From assembly GCF_030936135.1 (NCBI RefSeq), contig NC_082596.1, positions 16,034,155 through 16,098,154 on the forward strand: DNA of 64,000 bases, read 5' to 3'. The DNA is from Gavia stellata. Its lineage: Eukaryota; Chordata; Aves; Gaviiformes; Gaviidae. Shown one piece after another: positions 47,451 through 61,470 of this stretch (positions are counted from its first letter, which is position 1; the number at the start of each line of letters is the position of its first letter). Under the pieces are notes generated by a model. It saw nothing but the letters and a program-made list of their open reading frames with translations, was not told the DNA's origin and searched no databases. The translations under genes were made by a program, and so were the position numbers.

Positions 47451-50400
47451 GCCTTCAAAATCTTGTCATGGGTATTTGACATGCGGCTGGAGGCTTTAGG
47501 TCCATGCAGAGCCAGTTCATTTGCCATCCACTGAAGGCTCCAGGCTCGTTGTCCACCACGACAGTTCCTGAAGGGTTAAACTCCACAGCAGCGGTATAGA
47601 AATAGTAATTCCAATTAAGGTAATCACCAGGGAGCAATTGAAGGAGAAATAAAAACGTGGTGTTCTCATTTCCATAAGCAAATGAAAATAATTTAGATGA
47701 CTTGTATCTAGATGAAGGAGAACGCCTATGTAAAAACTAATTACCCTCCATGCTAATGATGACAAAGAGGATAAAGGACAAACCTTTTGAAAAATATCCA
47801 AGGATATTAAATGGAGTTTTATTAATAGATGAAATAAGCTGAAAATGAGAGTTGTGATATATCGTGTTTGGGCCTAGATTCAATAAAAACTCGCTCTGGC
47901 TTCCGCTTCACAGCAGTCCCATAAAATCAATTTATTATATGAAGCCAGCTGGGTCTTTTATTGAACCTGGACCTTATTCATTAAATAAAAGTAATTATCA
48001 TCAGACTTAAAAGAAACAATACCTACTGCTTCATGAGTCTGTCACTATCCCATACATTTAAGTGATAATGAGAAAGAAAAATATATTCTTAAATCAATAG
48101 ACATAGAGTTCATCAAATGTAAGAGCAGGGCCTGTAATATACTTTCTGGTGTAATTTGTTCCTAAGCACGGGGTTCATTTAAATCATTCTATCTGCTTTG
48201 GCTGTTCAATTTTGATCAACCAGTGGCACCAGAGCATGATGCTGTTGACCTTTTCCACACGATGGCTCCCTGGTCCTCCAATTGCAAACACGGGAAGAAG
48301 AACTGGGTCTGAGATGAGGACTGCAAAAAACAAGCAGCAGTACCAAACACAGCTCAACTTTCTTTACGCCATTCTATTTGACATGAGCTTTGTTCTAACT
48401 CCTGTGCTGGCAGTGCTTTACCCCAGAGACCAACCTCCCTTGAATTTTCAAATCCTCTCTGTACCTCTAACATTGTTCCAGGCAGGACCTGGCATGAATT
48501 AGAAAGACATGCAAAAGTAGGGATCTAGTTTATCTCAGGGGCAGTTATTCAAGGGAATGAGACCTCAGATGAGACATCAGTAGTTTCCAAGGCTTAATAG
48601 CAGAAGGGTATTAGGATGACCCTGCTGACATGTCACACTACCTAAGCTAAGCTAGCATTTTGATAGTGAATGAGAAATGGCCATGTATGGTAGAGCCTGT
48701 GTGGAGGGAACTGGTGGAAGACAGAGGGAAGAGTGACCCATCCCAAGGGACTGACTAGGAACATGATGTTTCAACAGGATTGAGAATGCAATTAAAGCTG
48801 GACTGAAGTCAGACAAGGAAGAAGCTTCCAGCAGGGTTTTGTCAGTGCTGTTTGCACAGATGTTATGCACAGATTTTTATATATGTCACCAAATGGAGTC
48901 AATAGATTTAGATTTCAGTATTTTTAAATATTCAGCATTTTAAATATTACCATACTGAATTGTCATTGTCACCATTACTGATTTGAATCAATCACTTTCA
49001 ATAAATTAGTCAATTCAAATCAATCTAGCGACAACAGTGTAATTCAATACATTAATATTTAAAAACTAGAACATAGGTCTTGAAATCCAATTCATTGTCT
49101 TCAGCTGCTGTTTCTAGTACAGTGCCTTTCTCCTGCTTCTCCAGAGAAGTTTGTATTTGGGTTATATCTGTTTAGTCGTATCTTGCTGTGTATGTTATAA
49201 CACACAGAGAATAAAAACTTCCCTCAGTTAAATCATAACACACTCGAGTGCAGCCTCTAGTTTAAACGCCATCCTGGAAAGTGTACTTCCCTTTTCAATT
49301 TTGTTTCTTTAGGTATTTTTCCCTCTGTCTTTCAGGATGATAATAATGACGATTTGTGTTACTGCTATCCCACTGCGTTATCTACTCTGTGAGCACTGAA
49401 CAAAAAGGATTCTCTGCAGGACGTTTCTACTGCTTGTTTATGGCCTTTATTCCCAGAACACCAGGAGTGGGATTCCTGCTTGGCAGAAGAGCTGAAGTGC
49501 TTATCAGGCCGAGATGCGAGTCGATTTTTCCTAAAACTTTTAAAGCGCGCAGTGGGATCAGACCCTGAGCACCGGGAGGTAGCCCCGTACCACAGCGAAT
49601 TCTTTAAAGGCTGATGAAGTAGATGGGTTTAACCCCTCACTGAGGAGTCACTGGTGTCTTCAAAAGGAAACCTCAGGGACTCTGTTCCTCGTGGCTGCTG
49701 GAACAGATGCGCTTTGTGCTGGTAAACCTTTCCTGGCCTCCACTGTCACATGAAAACCGGCAAGGTCTTTCTCTGGCATTTGTGTTTCCTACCCGACATG
49801 AGCTGGCTTGGGGCTGACATACAATGATAGCAGCTCTTGCAGAGCCACAGGAGCGCACTGGTAATTCAGGCTCTGCCACCCCTGTGCTCCTCTTCTCTCT
49901 CCCATGTTTTTCTCCAAGATCTTTCCAGTGTTAGGGCATTGCTTATGCTTGATGACTATATCTGGTTTCTTGGGTGGCAGAAATAACTAAAAGACTCCTC
50001 CTTCAGACCACCAAAGACTTCATCTGGATCGCAGGTCCTGGATGGTAGGTGGTTATTTGGGACATACCTAGCGTTCGGAGTTGAAGCCAACGTTCACTAT
50101 TAAGGTATATAAATCCTGTACTGTTACTGAAAATGGGATGTATGCAGAGCAGGGAGGAAAGCAGAACAAGCCAGCAGGAACTGGTAACACAGGGATGTTC
50201 CTGAAATCTGCCCCTTCGGAGCCATGCCTGCAAGGAGACACGCTGGGGTCCAAGTCCTGGAATACCCTCCCGACAGTGAACATGGGCTTCTCTTCTTTCA
50301 AAAGCAGAACAGAGCTCACTTTCAAAGTGCAGGTGCTGAGGGATTTTGTTCTTCAGTGCTCAGAGCATGCCCCTGGGAAGATGTGTAATGGGCTGATGTG

Positions 50401-53400
50401 GCTTCCCAAGCCGCCTTCTCACCATGCAGTTTACATGAAACCAACACTACATTAAAAGTTCAATGAACCTCCTCCACCCATTTATTAAGAAAACAAATCT
50501 GCAACCATACGTTGTTTGCACGCTGATCCTGTTGTTGTGCATTAGGTATTTGCCAAACACAGGTGTCGGCTGTGGGTGCTGAGGGGACTTGGACCCTGCT
50601 CCACAACAGCTTCGAGGTTCAAGCAGGGCTTCAGCAGGAGCCAGAGGTTTGCAGACACAGAGCAGCAGGCAGGTCCAGACCTTCCTGATAAACTCTCAGG
50701 CTTTAAGTGAGGGCAGCTGTTGAACACGAACTTTGGGGTTGTGTTTTAGGCTGAGGTGGCTGACATTTGAGTGAGTACACTGCATTGCATTTGATGGGTG
50801 GATGGATTTGATAGATGCACAAGAGCAACTATGAACATATTGGCTCATGGTCCGCTTGACTTCAGACCATGCAGCTATCTCATGCATAGCATGAACGTAA
50901 GTATGCTTGAAAACATCCCGCCAGATGTACTTGGCACACAAACACCATACAGGACAGCCCTTAGCTGACAGCTAAGCTAAGCAGTGGAGAGTCTGGTGGT
51001 GAAGGCAACCTCGAGGCAGTCTTCACATTGCAGTACAAATCTATATCCTAAATCCTGATTTGCATCCCGCCTTGGAGCTTTCACACTGCCATGCTCACCT
51101 CTCCCAGTCTGTTTTCTCCAGTGTACTCTCTCTCCTGACGGAGCAGTGGGTAGTTCCTTACTGAAGAGAGGAAGAAGAGACTCTGGCTTTTAAATACGAA
51201 AGCTGAGCATAGCAGGGGTGCTTAAAGCTTACAGGGCAGTATGGAGCTGAGCTAATGCGACTGTCTTTCCTCTTGTGAAATATCTGAGACTCGCATCAAG
51301 AGCTGGGGATGTTGAAAGATGTTCTAAGTATGTCTTGGGTGTCAGAGTTAACCATGTGGGGGGGATTGCCAGGTGACGGGGTGAGTGGAGGGGTTCATTA
51401 TATAAATCCCCATACTTTTATTTGCTTAGGGATGTTTAACTGCAGTGTTCCAGCAATGCAGTTTGTAAAAGGTTTGTATTAATCACAGGATCAACCTTCA
51501 TTATAAATCAAATTATATCATGGGGAATAAACATAATTATTGTTCTTTTCTAGTCTCAGACAACATTAAAAAATATCAGTGTCTTGCACTGGGGTTTTTA
51601 GAAAGGTTTATCTTAGATATTGATTGAGGTCTCCTGTACTATCCCCTTTGGTCCAAAATGTTTTATTTCAGAGAGATTGTTATGAAATATAATTGCGTGA
51701 TAAAATCTGCAGCCCACCAAAGCTATGATCCACAAGACACCTATTTCCCATTTCCAACCTATTCTTAATTCTAGTTTAGTCATATGAAATATCAATCTTA
51801 GCCTTGTCATCCTTTAATCAGAGGTTTGATACGTGATTAGGGATGCTTGGGATACAGAAGGGAAAAAATCCCTCCTGGTAGAGATTTTCGGAAGGGCAGG
51901 AAAGCCTCTAGATGGCAGAAGTGCACTACAGAAAACGCCAAACCTTAATTAAGCAGCAAGCTGCAGAAGGGTTGTGTGCCAGCTGTGGGGAAAAGGTGCA
52001 CTGGTTACTGACTGGTCCACTGACCTCTTCCTCCTCCTCCAACTTTAATTGCTGCTGCAGATGATCTGTGCTTTACGGCCACACAGACATGATGCCAAAG
52101 TGAGTCTGAACAAGTTTGCTCATGGATGTAGTTTTTGTCTTTCTGCACAATGACACTGCAGCTGTTTTTTTTTAAAGGTGAAGTGAAAGGTTTCTGGCGG
52201 CTGGCAGTATCTGGAGTTTGGATGTCTTCTGTTAGAAGTTAATGGCACCCCTGAAACTTCACAAGGAGCTGCATCCCTTACGAGGTTTTGTGACTATCCC
52301 TTGGGAGGTGACTAGCAGTCTGCAGTCTTTTCAAAAATAGAAACCTCATCCTCTATGTAGGTGGGCGGTACACATTTGAAGGTCTTTTTGACCTTAGAAA
52401 TAGTGCAGAAAAGTTTCAAGTGCCCTTATCTGTCTGATAGAGCTGTCAGCAACCCCTGTTGTAATCAGTTACACAAGAAGAATCCAGTTAATTTTGGTGC
52501 TGAAGCACAGAGAAGAAAATCCTTCTGTAAATCTGAGGTTTAAGCAGTATTAATGGCTGACACATCGCTAACTTCTGTGCCTGTGAATAATGTTACAGCT
52601 TGGTTGGGATCCCTCTGCACAGTCACCTTGAGAGAAAACCCAACTGCTTAGGCTTGCATGGTGCCACAGTAACTCAATCTAGAAAAAGGTCCAATTTCTA
52701 GCTCTGCCATCTTACACCTTGGCCTGGGTAGGAAATGATTTGAGATTTCAGAGTTTTCTGTTTCAAAGGAAGGCCTTTTGATGTTGGCTTTTGGTTGCTG
52801 ATTAATAGCAATTAGATGGTACTCACAACACTCGGATGGCTCTTCAGTCCGCCATATGGCAGGTGTGTCCTAACCTCAAGGCAGCTGCAGGGATAAAACA
52901 CAGTCTTTCTTGAGATTTCACTTAGTATTAAATACATAAACTAAGGGAGGAGGCTTGAACCTTTTTCTCCCATACCTAATGGGAGCGCATGCAACACGTG
53001 TCCAACAATGATTGAGACCCAGCCCCACAGTTGTATGGGAGCGTGGGACAGTCATCAAAGTGGAAGATCCTGGTGTTAGTCTCTGGTCCAAAGCAGGAAC
53101 CTAAGGCAATGTCTGGCCAGTTTTGATTTGGCACTGACACATACTCCTGCCTCAGGCCCTGAAACGAGTGCCCCAGACTGCAGGAGCTCCACAGCCATCA
53201 CATACGCCTTCAGACATTTGTGATAGCCATGAGTCATCTGGGCTTCAGTTTATCAGCAACAGGGTGGCAAGACAGCAAGCATAGGAATATCTTTGATGCT
53301 TTCAGACCATTTGCTTTTGACAATACTTACAAATGATAGGCTTTTTATGACAGCTTTTGCCCACCAGGTCTTCCTTCCTTCCATGGACCTTAGCCATGGG

Positions 53401-55890
53401 CCAGAAACCAGATAACAGTTGATAACATCGACTGTAGATCAGCCTTGGTGATGTCTCAATGGAAATCTTTTAGTGAACTATCAAGTGCTGTTTAGCTGTG
53501 TAAAAAGCAGCATAAGTTGTCCCAGGAAATTCTGGAGTTGTATTTTTTGTCGTAGCAAAAACTGAGTTAGTCATTTCAAAGAGACACGCCAGCTCCAATA
53601 CAGGTATTTCTTGGGCGGTCTCATGCAGTCAGTGGGACTGAAGCCAATGCAAAAGATGCATCTTCATAACCATGCTGGTAAACTTTTATGCATTTGTCTG
53701 TACTTTTCCAGGAATGCTGACTAATTGTTTACTTGGCCTTCTCTTTTAAGGTGCCATTCGTACTTCAAGCAGCAGATTTCACGTTTTAAGCAAAGGACCT
53801 TAGTATTTGATTTGGAGCCTCCCAAAAACACTGTAACAAGATGTGTGACTACAGTAAAGACACATATACCCAATATAGTGGGCTAGGCATCAGTGAAGAT
53901 GTGACAGCACAATTTTCAGGGTAGTATAGCTACTCAAGTAGCTCTTCAAGCTCCCCCATGGGCCTGTCTAGCACACACAGCAGTCTGGGAGACCACAACT
54001 TCACTGCTGTTATTAGCATTACTGTCTAGATAGAAGCTACTGTCACTATTTCTGCCTGCTTCTGCAGCATTTGTAGCATTTGCCCTTGTTCTCAAGATAC
54101 CAGTGCTAACGACAGGAGACAGAATTGTTTATCTATTGCATCTCATATTTTTTCATCCACACTAAGCACTAAATCAATGCATCATCATGAGGTTTGAGGG
54201 CTGCTAGCCAATTCTTCAAGTAAGAAATAGAATCAAGATCTTTGCCTTACTTTATAAAAAAAAAAAAGATCCTTCATATTTTTAAACTGATCCAGACTTT
54301 AGGCCTGATTTGGCCAGAACTTGGGTAATCACAAGGTAACTACCCAATTTCAGATAGACCTGTCTTCACGGTTGTGTATCCGTGATATTTTCTCCAGCCT
54401 TGCTTTCCAGGAACAGCTGCATTTCAGGGAAAAGTGAGCTTTTTTTCAGGCACACTGTGTGGGGAACAAATATTTTGGTTCCTTCAATAGATTCTCCATG
54501 TATAACTCAGATTCTCATAAAACTAAAGGTAGACCCAGGAGTTTGTACTTTGTGTTGTACTTCTGATGGGGAAAGTTTTGCATTGCAGACAGCTTGGCCA
54601 ATGTTTAATAAAATACCTAGTGCTCTGTAGTGATAAAAATGAAATCCTCAATTCCATTCACATTTAGAGGACACTTGAATAGCTGTTACTTGAGGCTTGA
54701 ATTAATCTGAGAGTTTGTGAAAAGAAACACATACTGTCTTTTTGGCAGCATTTGATCGTTTCAGAGTACTCTTCCCTCTGAGACACTGTCAAAGCACATA
54801 ACAACCTCCGTGAGCAAAACCTTTGAGGGGCTGGAGGGAGCGTTACCTCCCGTTCACAGGCTGTGAAAGCGAGCCATGGCACTCGTGGTGAGAGCAAAGC
54901 TGGGAATGGAAACACAAGCGGGATGGCCCCTTCCATCTGCTCCTCTGCTCTGAGGGCACCCCTGCCACCTGATGACTTTCAAAAAGTTTTTAGGATCTAT
55001 GGGTTCTGGTTGGGTATTTAGCCTCTGTGACTCCTCAAGCTCACTCCTGTTAGGATTACAGTCTTCTAATTTCACGCTTAAATATGTTCATTGTCTTGTT
55101 CTTACACTGTCTTTGTTTGCTAACTTAAGCGTCTCTTTCCTGGTTGAGCCTCCCAAGGTGAGTGTACCCAGGCAAAGCTTGCTTCTTTCAGATTTCATTT
55201 GCTGGATTTGAACAAACCTCCATAATTGTAATTTCCACAGAACCAGCCTTCCTTCTGAATCAGCACATCCCAGTGCGTTAGGGGTTGGGGCTGGGGGTGG
55301 GAGTCTGAGGCTGGAGATAGCCCCAAAAGTCTTTGGAAGCTGCAGTCAGGTTCTGCATTTTCTGACGGGTGTCCTGGGGCTCGTGTGAAGCCACACATAA
55401 TGGCAGGTTTGCTGGTTTAATGGCCTCTATAGAAACCTAGCCTGAAAAAAAGGTCAATCTGAATAAAGCTGTATTGTACTTCCAGAATTTCATTTCAGAG
55501 ACCAGAGACCACTCTGAGTTTCCTATTTTCTCACTGAGATCCTGCTGAGGAATTAGCTCTGGGTACCCGGAGGTTGTTTCTGTGAACACGACCCACAGTG
55601 CTGCGGGCCATTGTAGCAGCAGCAGGACGACAGCTCTCCTGGAGTCAGAGCAACGCTATGGTGCTGAGCCCTAAAAGCACACACACATGCGTAGATAGAG
55701 GCATCTCCTCACCACCCCCCCAAATTCAGCCCCAAAAATGGATGCATAAAGTAAATAATTTATTTACACACAGAAGGATTAATATTTTCTACTCTCTTAA
55801 AATTAAACCCTTTATTAATTCACAGGTAAGCAAACGTATCTCAGGAGCAATATCACTCCACTGGTATGTTGCTTTAGTAGAGAGATGTTT

Positions 55891-55916
55891 AGACAGACAG
55901 AGAGATAGATAGATAT
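55891..55916 (+). repeat. GACA/GATA microsatellite
   Basis: Short agacagacagagagatagat-type tract, imperfect and under 30 bp. Confidence 0.7.
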
Positions 55917-56239
55917 CTTACATTATAAAAGCTACATTACCTTCTTCAAAGTTGCAAATCTTAAGTGTTTCACAATTACAATAAAATTATCTTATCTTTG
56001 GTCTCCTTATTATATATTAATTCCTATAAAATTATGTAGTATATACAGATGATATAGTCCTAAAGCCTGTTGTCATGTACTGGTTTTCTGTAGGCCCTAG
56101 TCTTTATCTTTGTGCAGAAGGAATTATGCTTACTTAACAGAAAAATATACAATACTTCATCTTTCTTTCATTATCCAGTAAGTGATCTTATTCACTATAG
56201 AATATTATTATAAAATTTTTGTCAAACTTTCTTTTTTTC

Positions 56240-56400
56240 CCCTCAGCTCCGTGGGATGTGATTACTTTACAAAAGTTCATTACTTTTTGCCACACTTCTG
56301 TGAAGTTAGGAGATACTATATTTCTCATTTTCAAATGGGGAATCAAGTCAGAGAGTTTAACATCAAATGTATCAATGACTCTCCCTGCCAATTTGAGAGG
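56240..56400 (-). mobile_element. MIR-like SINE remnant
   Basis: Read on the minus strand, the order CTTGATTCCCCATTTGAAAA, then GAGAAATATAGTATCTCC, then AACTTCACAGAAGTG, then TTTTGTAAAGTAATCA follows the central to 3' part of MIR (cccatctgtaaaatggg, then ataat, then cctcacaggg, then gtaaagcgctt). It is strongly diverged, as expected for an amniote-age SINE in a bird. This is recognition by eye only. Confidence 0.45.
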
Positions 56401-58849
56401 CAGAACAATGTTTTTAGTTCATGGTGTGCAACAGCATGTTTTACTGAGTAGTGCTACTCACATGCCAACAGCTCTGTCACAGAGAGCCTTTTGACATTTT
56501 AAATTAATTTCTAATCTACACTGAGTTGAAAACCCTTTGAGTTTTACTGCAAAATTGGAGCATTAAAAATATTTCTTGGTCAGACCACAAGCTTGGTATG
56601 TCAGAGGCTCTGGGTACATACTCATTAATGTTTCAATTTTGGTCAGAGGTAAGTTGAAGTGACTTATCATCCCCATTGAATGAATTCCTTTTGGGTGAAA
56701 CTAAGCTAAAGGATGTGCCTTGGAGGACACCTGATGCTTTCCAGCCTGCTGATAGACATTTGGTCTGGCAAACCAGGCTAGTGCTAACCTGGAAACACCT
56801 TTAATTTGGGCTTTGGTCCCTCAGCACTAGCTGTTCAGTTCTACAGATTCATCCCCGTCATGCTGCATCCATTGCTAGTGTAGACAGAGCTTCAGGCTGA
56901 TGTCCCAACTCAACTGCCTGCTTCAAAGCAAAGCTTTTCATGCGTGCATGATTACCTCAAATCTGGCAGAGTGGGGACTTGACCCTCCTGCTACTGTGCT
57001 GTGCTTGTGCCCTTACCAACAGGTTCTATTTTTCTGCAAAATATAGATCATTAAAGCCACCTGTGCAATATTTCGACTTGGATAAAGTGTCATCATGCCA
57101 AAACACTTCGAGCATCTCTAATTAATGTGCTCTGATTGGAGTTATCGCTGGTTTCAGCTGACGCGGCATTTACACAAATCAGTGCCCTGGTGCTGCAAGC
57201 TCATCCAGCCAGAAAATTAAGAATACACCATTAGTGGCTCTGAAAGGTCTGGTCTGTGCAGTTTGCTTCGCAGGTGACAGGAACACTGTGGCTGCGTCAG
57301 CTGCTGATCCGGTTTCTCAAGGCAACAGTCCGCTGCTGTAGCTATGAGTCCATCCTCTTGTATTCAGTGCCCTTCATTTGCAGATGTTGGGAGGTATTGA
57401 CAGGACAAATAACACTTTCTGCCATTGCACAACGGTGATCCATGTCCAGAATACATCCAGCCTTGTACTCAGTAACTGTGCTCAGCAATCTGTATCCTTA
57501 GGTTGAAGACTGACTGCATCCAAGTCTTCTTGGCAATTATATTCAAAATTCAAGCAACTGAATCCTTCCTGACTGTGTGAAAATTATAATTTCTTGAAGT
57601 CTTACACTCCTTGATCAGATTTGAGTAGATATTCCCTAAGACAGGAAAGAACACCAGTCTGGATTACCATCTCCAGTCAGATCTGTCCCTCTCCCTAGTT
57701 TTCCCTGGTCCTCCCTGCTGGGTATCAATGCCCAGAGGTTTTCAAAGGGAAAATCAATAGGATTTTTTTTTATGGACAAAAGAGTTTGTCTTTCTTCCAC
57801 TTAGTGTTCAAAAATGGTGTCACTGTTTCAGCTCATATTTTCTTCTCCAACTGTGCAACCTCACTGTGAACAAAATTACATTCAAACCAAGGGGTTCTTA
57901 AAAGTAATGACAGTTGAATAGCATTATAAGAGTCTTCCAGCAAAAAAACATCAACCTTGAGAAACACGGGGACACTCTCTATCCAGAAGATTGGGCCATA
58001 GCGCTGTTTTCCTAAATATATGGGAACGTGTGCTTTGGGGAGCTGATGTAGCGGGGTGCATTGGGAAGGTCCACAGTGAGTGGAAAGTGGTGGGCTTTCA
58101 GAGCAGAAGCCTGACAGAGGAACTCTAAATTAAGCTCTAGAGGGTTTTTTTCTTCTCATACTCCTCTTTCTTTAAGGAATTCAGTTGATACACCTAAATT
58201 AGGAGTTGCCTTGGGCTCTCTTTACGCTCAGGGGAGAGGAGGCACCTGCAGAGGGGACTCAGACAATCTGTGAGGTTTTTTTTCCTTTGTGGATTAAAGT
58301 GTTGAAAATTACCTGGATGGTTTTATGTTGCTGGCTTCAGTCCTGCTAAGGAAACTCTCCTCTATGATCTCGCAGTGTATTTTGTAATAACCTAGGACAG
58401 TGGTACATTGAAAAAAGTGTTTTTTAATAAAGTTCCACTCTTAGGATTTTTTTCTTTTCTATCAGCTATAATAGGAATAAGCAGAGGAGTTAAAGTACAC
58501 TTGTGCATCAATCTTTATGGTGGAACATGGGGAAAATCCTATTTAAAGGGCACTTTTTATTTGAAATCACATTGTGGCCTTTAATAGACGGAATCTCCTA
58601 AGGAGAAAGTTATCTGTGGTACAACTTGCGAAATGCAGGAGCAGTAAATCACACGGACTGACGGATACTCATCCAAAGATTTGAAAACAAACAAAGCATT
58701 AAACAGGAGCAACATTGACAAGGATATATTACAGTCTTTACAGCAAGGAGGCCTGAAAACTTAAAACTCATTAGCATGATGCTTATCTTCAAAATGAAGC
58801 TCAGGGCCATCTGAGGCTTTACAGATCAGTGAACTTTATTATGATAGCA

Positions 58850-59240
58850 GAGAACCTGATTGAGGGTTCAATTAGGGATAGAATAGCACAATGGTCGGAT
58901 AAGTATAGCTTCTCAGGATCAAAGCAGCACTGCTTCTCTAAAAAAAAAAGTGCTTCTATACCTTGTTAGAGCTCTTTTGAGTGTTAATACGGGGGACCTG
59001 GTGGAAACAGCATACTTGGATTTTCAAAAGACTTTTTGATAAGAGCCCTCATAAGCGACTATTAAAGTATAATTGAGAACTGTTGGGTAATGCACATTAG
59101 TAAAAATAGGCTAAACTTCTGATAGGCTGATGGGCTCTGATTTTTCAAGGTCTCTCTGAGGAGAGAGACATAAAAGTCGTCATGCAGAGCTCTGAGCAGA
59201 GGTGTGCAGCAATAGTTGAAAAGTGAAGAGAGGGCCGGAG
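58850..59240 (+). mobile_element. Ancient CR1-type LINE remnant (RT region)
   Basis: The segment GGTGGAAACAGCATACTTGG followed by ATTTTCAAAAGACTTTTTGA is a decayed motif A region (consensus VYLDFQKAFD). Downstream GGTAATGCACATTAGTAAAA and the region around 59140 fit later parts of the RT in the same order, with several hundred bases deleted between them. No frame is left. It is probably of the same old age class as the remnant at 39.9 kb. Boundaries are uncertain. Confidence 0.6.
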
Positions 59241-61470
59241 TTGCGAGAGCGAAAATCGTACAAAGACACTGGGCTACACGTGGAAAGCTGACACTGAATC
59301 CAGGTGGATCAGACTGCCCCGTGCCCTCTTTCCTAATACACATAACCGTGAGCCAAATCGATACAAGATCAAGCAAATGTTTTCCCTGTTCTTTCTCCCC
59401 TGCCAGCTGCTCAAGGATGCGAATTTATGGGTCAAGAGGGGGATGTGCACAGAGAAATGGGAGGAAGAACCAGGGAGCAGCTTCTGGGCCGGCTCCCAGC
59501 GGGGATGCTGGCCATGCCGAATTTAGAGCAGCTCCAAGCAGAATTATACCTCAGCAAATTGTAGGTTAGTAATAGGCAGTATGATCCCTATGAGTCGGTA
59601 GCCAGAAATGCTTCAAGATGTGCTTGCTGAGTAGGCTAGAGTAGATTTTGGCATATCTGTGTCTCGTGGTGGTCAATTCCACATTTTCAGAAGTATTAGG
59701 TTTGTTGGCCAGTTTTTTTTAACAAGCTGTGTTTTGTACAGTTTAAGCACAGATTTCCATCAGTGGCTTTTTTAACACTGTGGGATCATGACTTGTGTTT
59801 ATTGTGCATTGACCATATTAAAAAATCATAATGATAACATATTGTTTATATATATGTCATTATTAAGTGAGTCTGTAGGGGCCTGATGTAATAAGCAAAA
59901 AATCCAAGTGAGCAGGTTGGGAAAATTCAAATTAATTCACTGGCTTATTCATTTTCATTATTTTAAATAGTAGCAAACCCAAATATCACTATTTCTTAAT
60001 CAGCGTAACCCCAATAGATCTTAAAATGCTTTATAAAGGAGGAAGAGCTCATTATCCTGTGTTACTGGTGGGAAAACAGAGGCACAAAGTAGCAATTCCT
60101 AGAACTAGAAATAAAGCCTTTGTGTTTTGGGTCCCAGGGCTGGGAGCTACCTGATAAGCTATATCTCATAGACACTTTTTCCCCAAAATGTCTGTGGATG
60201 CAAGATATATTGTTAATATAGTTCTTCTACATATGTATTAATTTGCGTTCAGTGATGTTATATTTTCCTAGCTTAATGCTGAAGTCTATACTCAGGCAAA
60301 AATCCCAGCATCAGTGGGAACTAAATGCAGTTTCCTGGTAAAGATTTCTGGACAGGACCTCTGTTTAGTGCACTGCGAAGTCAAATGTTACTCGAGCTGC
60401 GCAAAAAGCAGTGTTTCTGCATTGTAGGAAATTTAATTTTTTGAAAGTCTGAATTTTGAAAGAAACATAGAATTTCCAAATTTTCTGTGAAATGGTGGCT
60501 TCCCAGACCTCACAGGTGTCTAGTGAAGTTGCTGTGCTGCTTGATTTCAGAAACTAATAACTCCAATGAAGTTGTCAAGACTGTTAATTTTGTTGAACAC
60601 TGATACCAGTGATGCCTCAGCTCATAAGATACCTAACCTGAGGACAGACCAGCAGAAATTAATTTGATAAAAGTCTGTAAAACCTGAAATGTTTCAAATG
60701 AATCTTCCCCACTCCATAAATCTGTATCTTCTGATGAAAAGTTGTATTGCTGGAAAATTTCTGATCATCTCTAAACATTCTGCTCTCTGTTATGGAGCCA
60801 GATGTCTATGGAGGTTATGATAAGAGACTGTTCAGGATGGACATTTTATGTCTTTGTTTATTGTGAAGTTTCTTTAATAAATATATTTTCTGTAAGTTAG
60901 TTCAACTGTAATAAGTTAATCACAGTTCTAATACACAGTAGAAATGTGATGGGTTGAAAAAAAATTCTGCTCTTTTGCAGGAGCCGAAATTCAGTTCATA
61001 TTTATATATGTGTCTGAGCATAACTCAGGATGCTATGGAGACTCAAGATATCAATTAGATATGGGATAAAGATCTTAAGGTGTTGCTTCTCAAGGTTATG
61101 CAGGAAAAGACTGACTTGAAAATTAATTAAGATGACTATGATAGTCAAATATATGAATGTATCTTAAAATTTTTTATGTTTCATTTAATATATTGATCAT
61201 CATAAAAATGGGAAAGAAAAGGCCTGTGATTTGCGTCACCTAAATGACTTAAACAACTTTAGTCTCCCTATTATCTCCTGGTAGGCTGAAGAGAACAATA
61301 AATATCCTTCATTGTTATAGGATGGGCTGGTCCCCCAACATAATACTTCTTATTCTGTCCGATAGCCCTCTCTCATGTGTCAAAATTCAGTAAGTTACCT
61401 ACTCTGGGTAGAATTCTGCAGTTCTCACAGCTCTGAAAAGTTTGACAAGAGGCAGTTTTTCTCAAGACAC
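59241..61470. other. Intergenic, only a MIR-like fragment recognised
   Basis: AT-rich DNA. The 117-codon frame at 59216-59569 overlaps the end of the old CR1 and has no family features. Confidence 0.55.
60004..60110 (+). mobile_element. MIR-like SINE remnant
   Basis: TTAAAATGCTTTATAAAGGA followed by GCTCATTATCCTGTGTTACT and GGTGGGAAAACAGAGGCACA parallels the familiar order gctttacaaagg, attatccccatttta, gatgggaaactgaggcacag of MIR and related tRNA-SINE tails. Recognised by eye; another old SINE family is possible. Confidence 0.5.

Larger units (their letters stand above)
44236..58840. other. Long intergenic stretch, no gene recognised
   Basis: About 14.6 kb, mostly AT-rich. A small GC-rich block lies at 47270-47450 and a GATA/GACA tract at 55891-55916. 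The section 44520-44820 vaguely resembles an old CR1 3' end but cannot be assigned. A MIR-like remnant is listed separately at 56240-56400. The open frames have no recognisable family. Confidence 0.55.
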
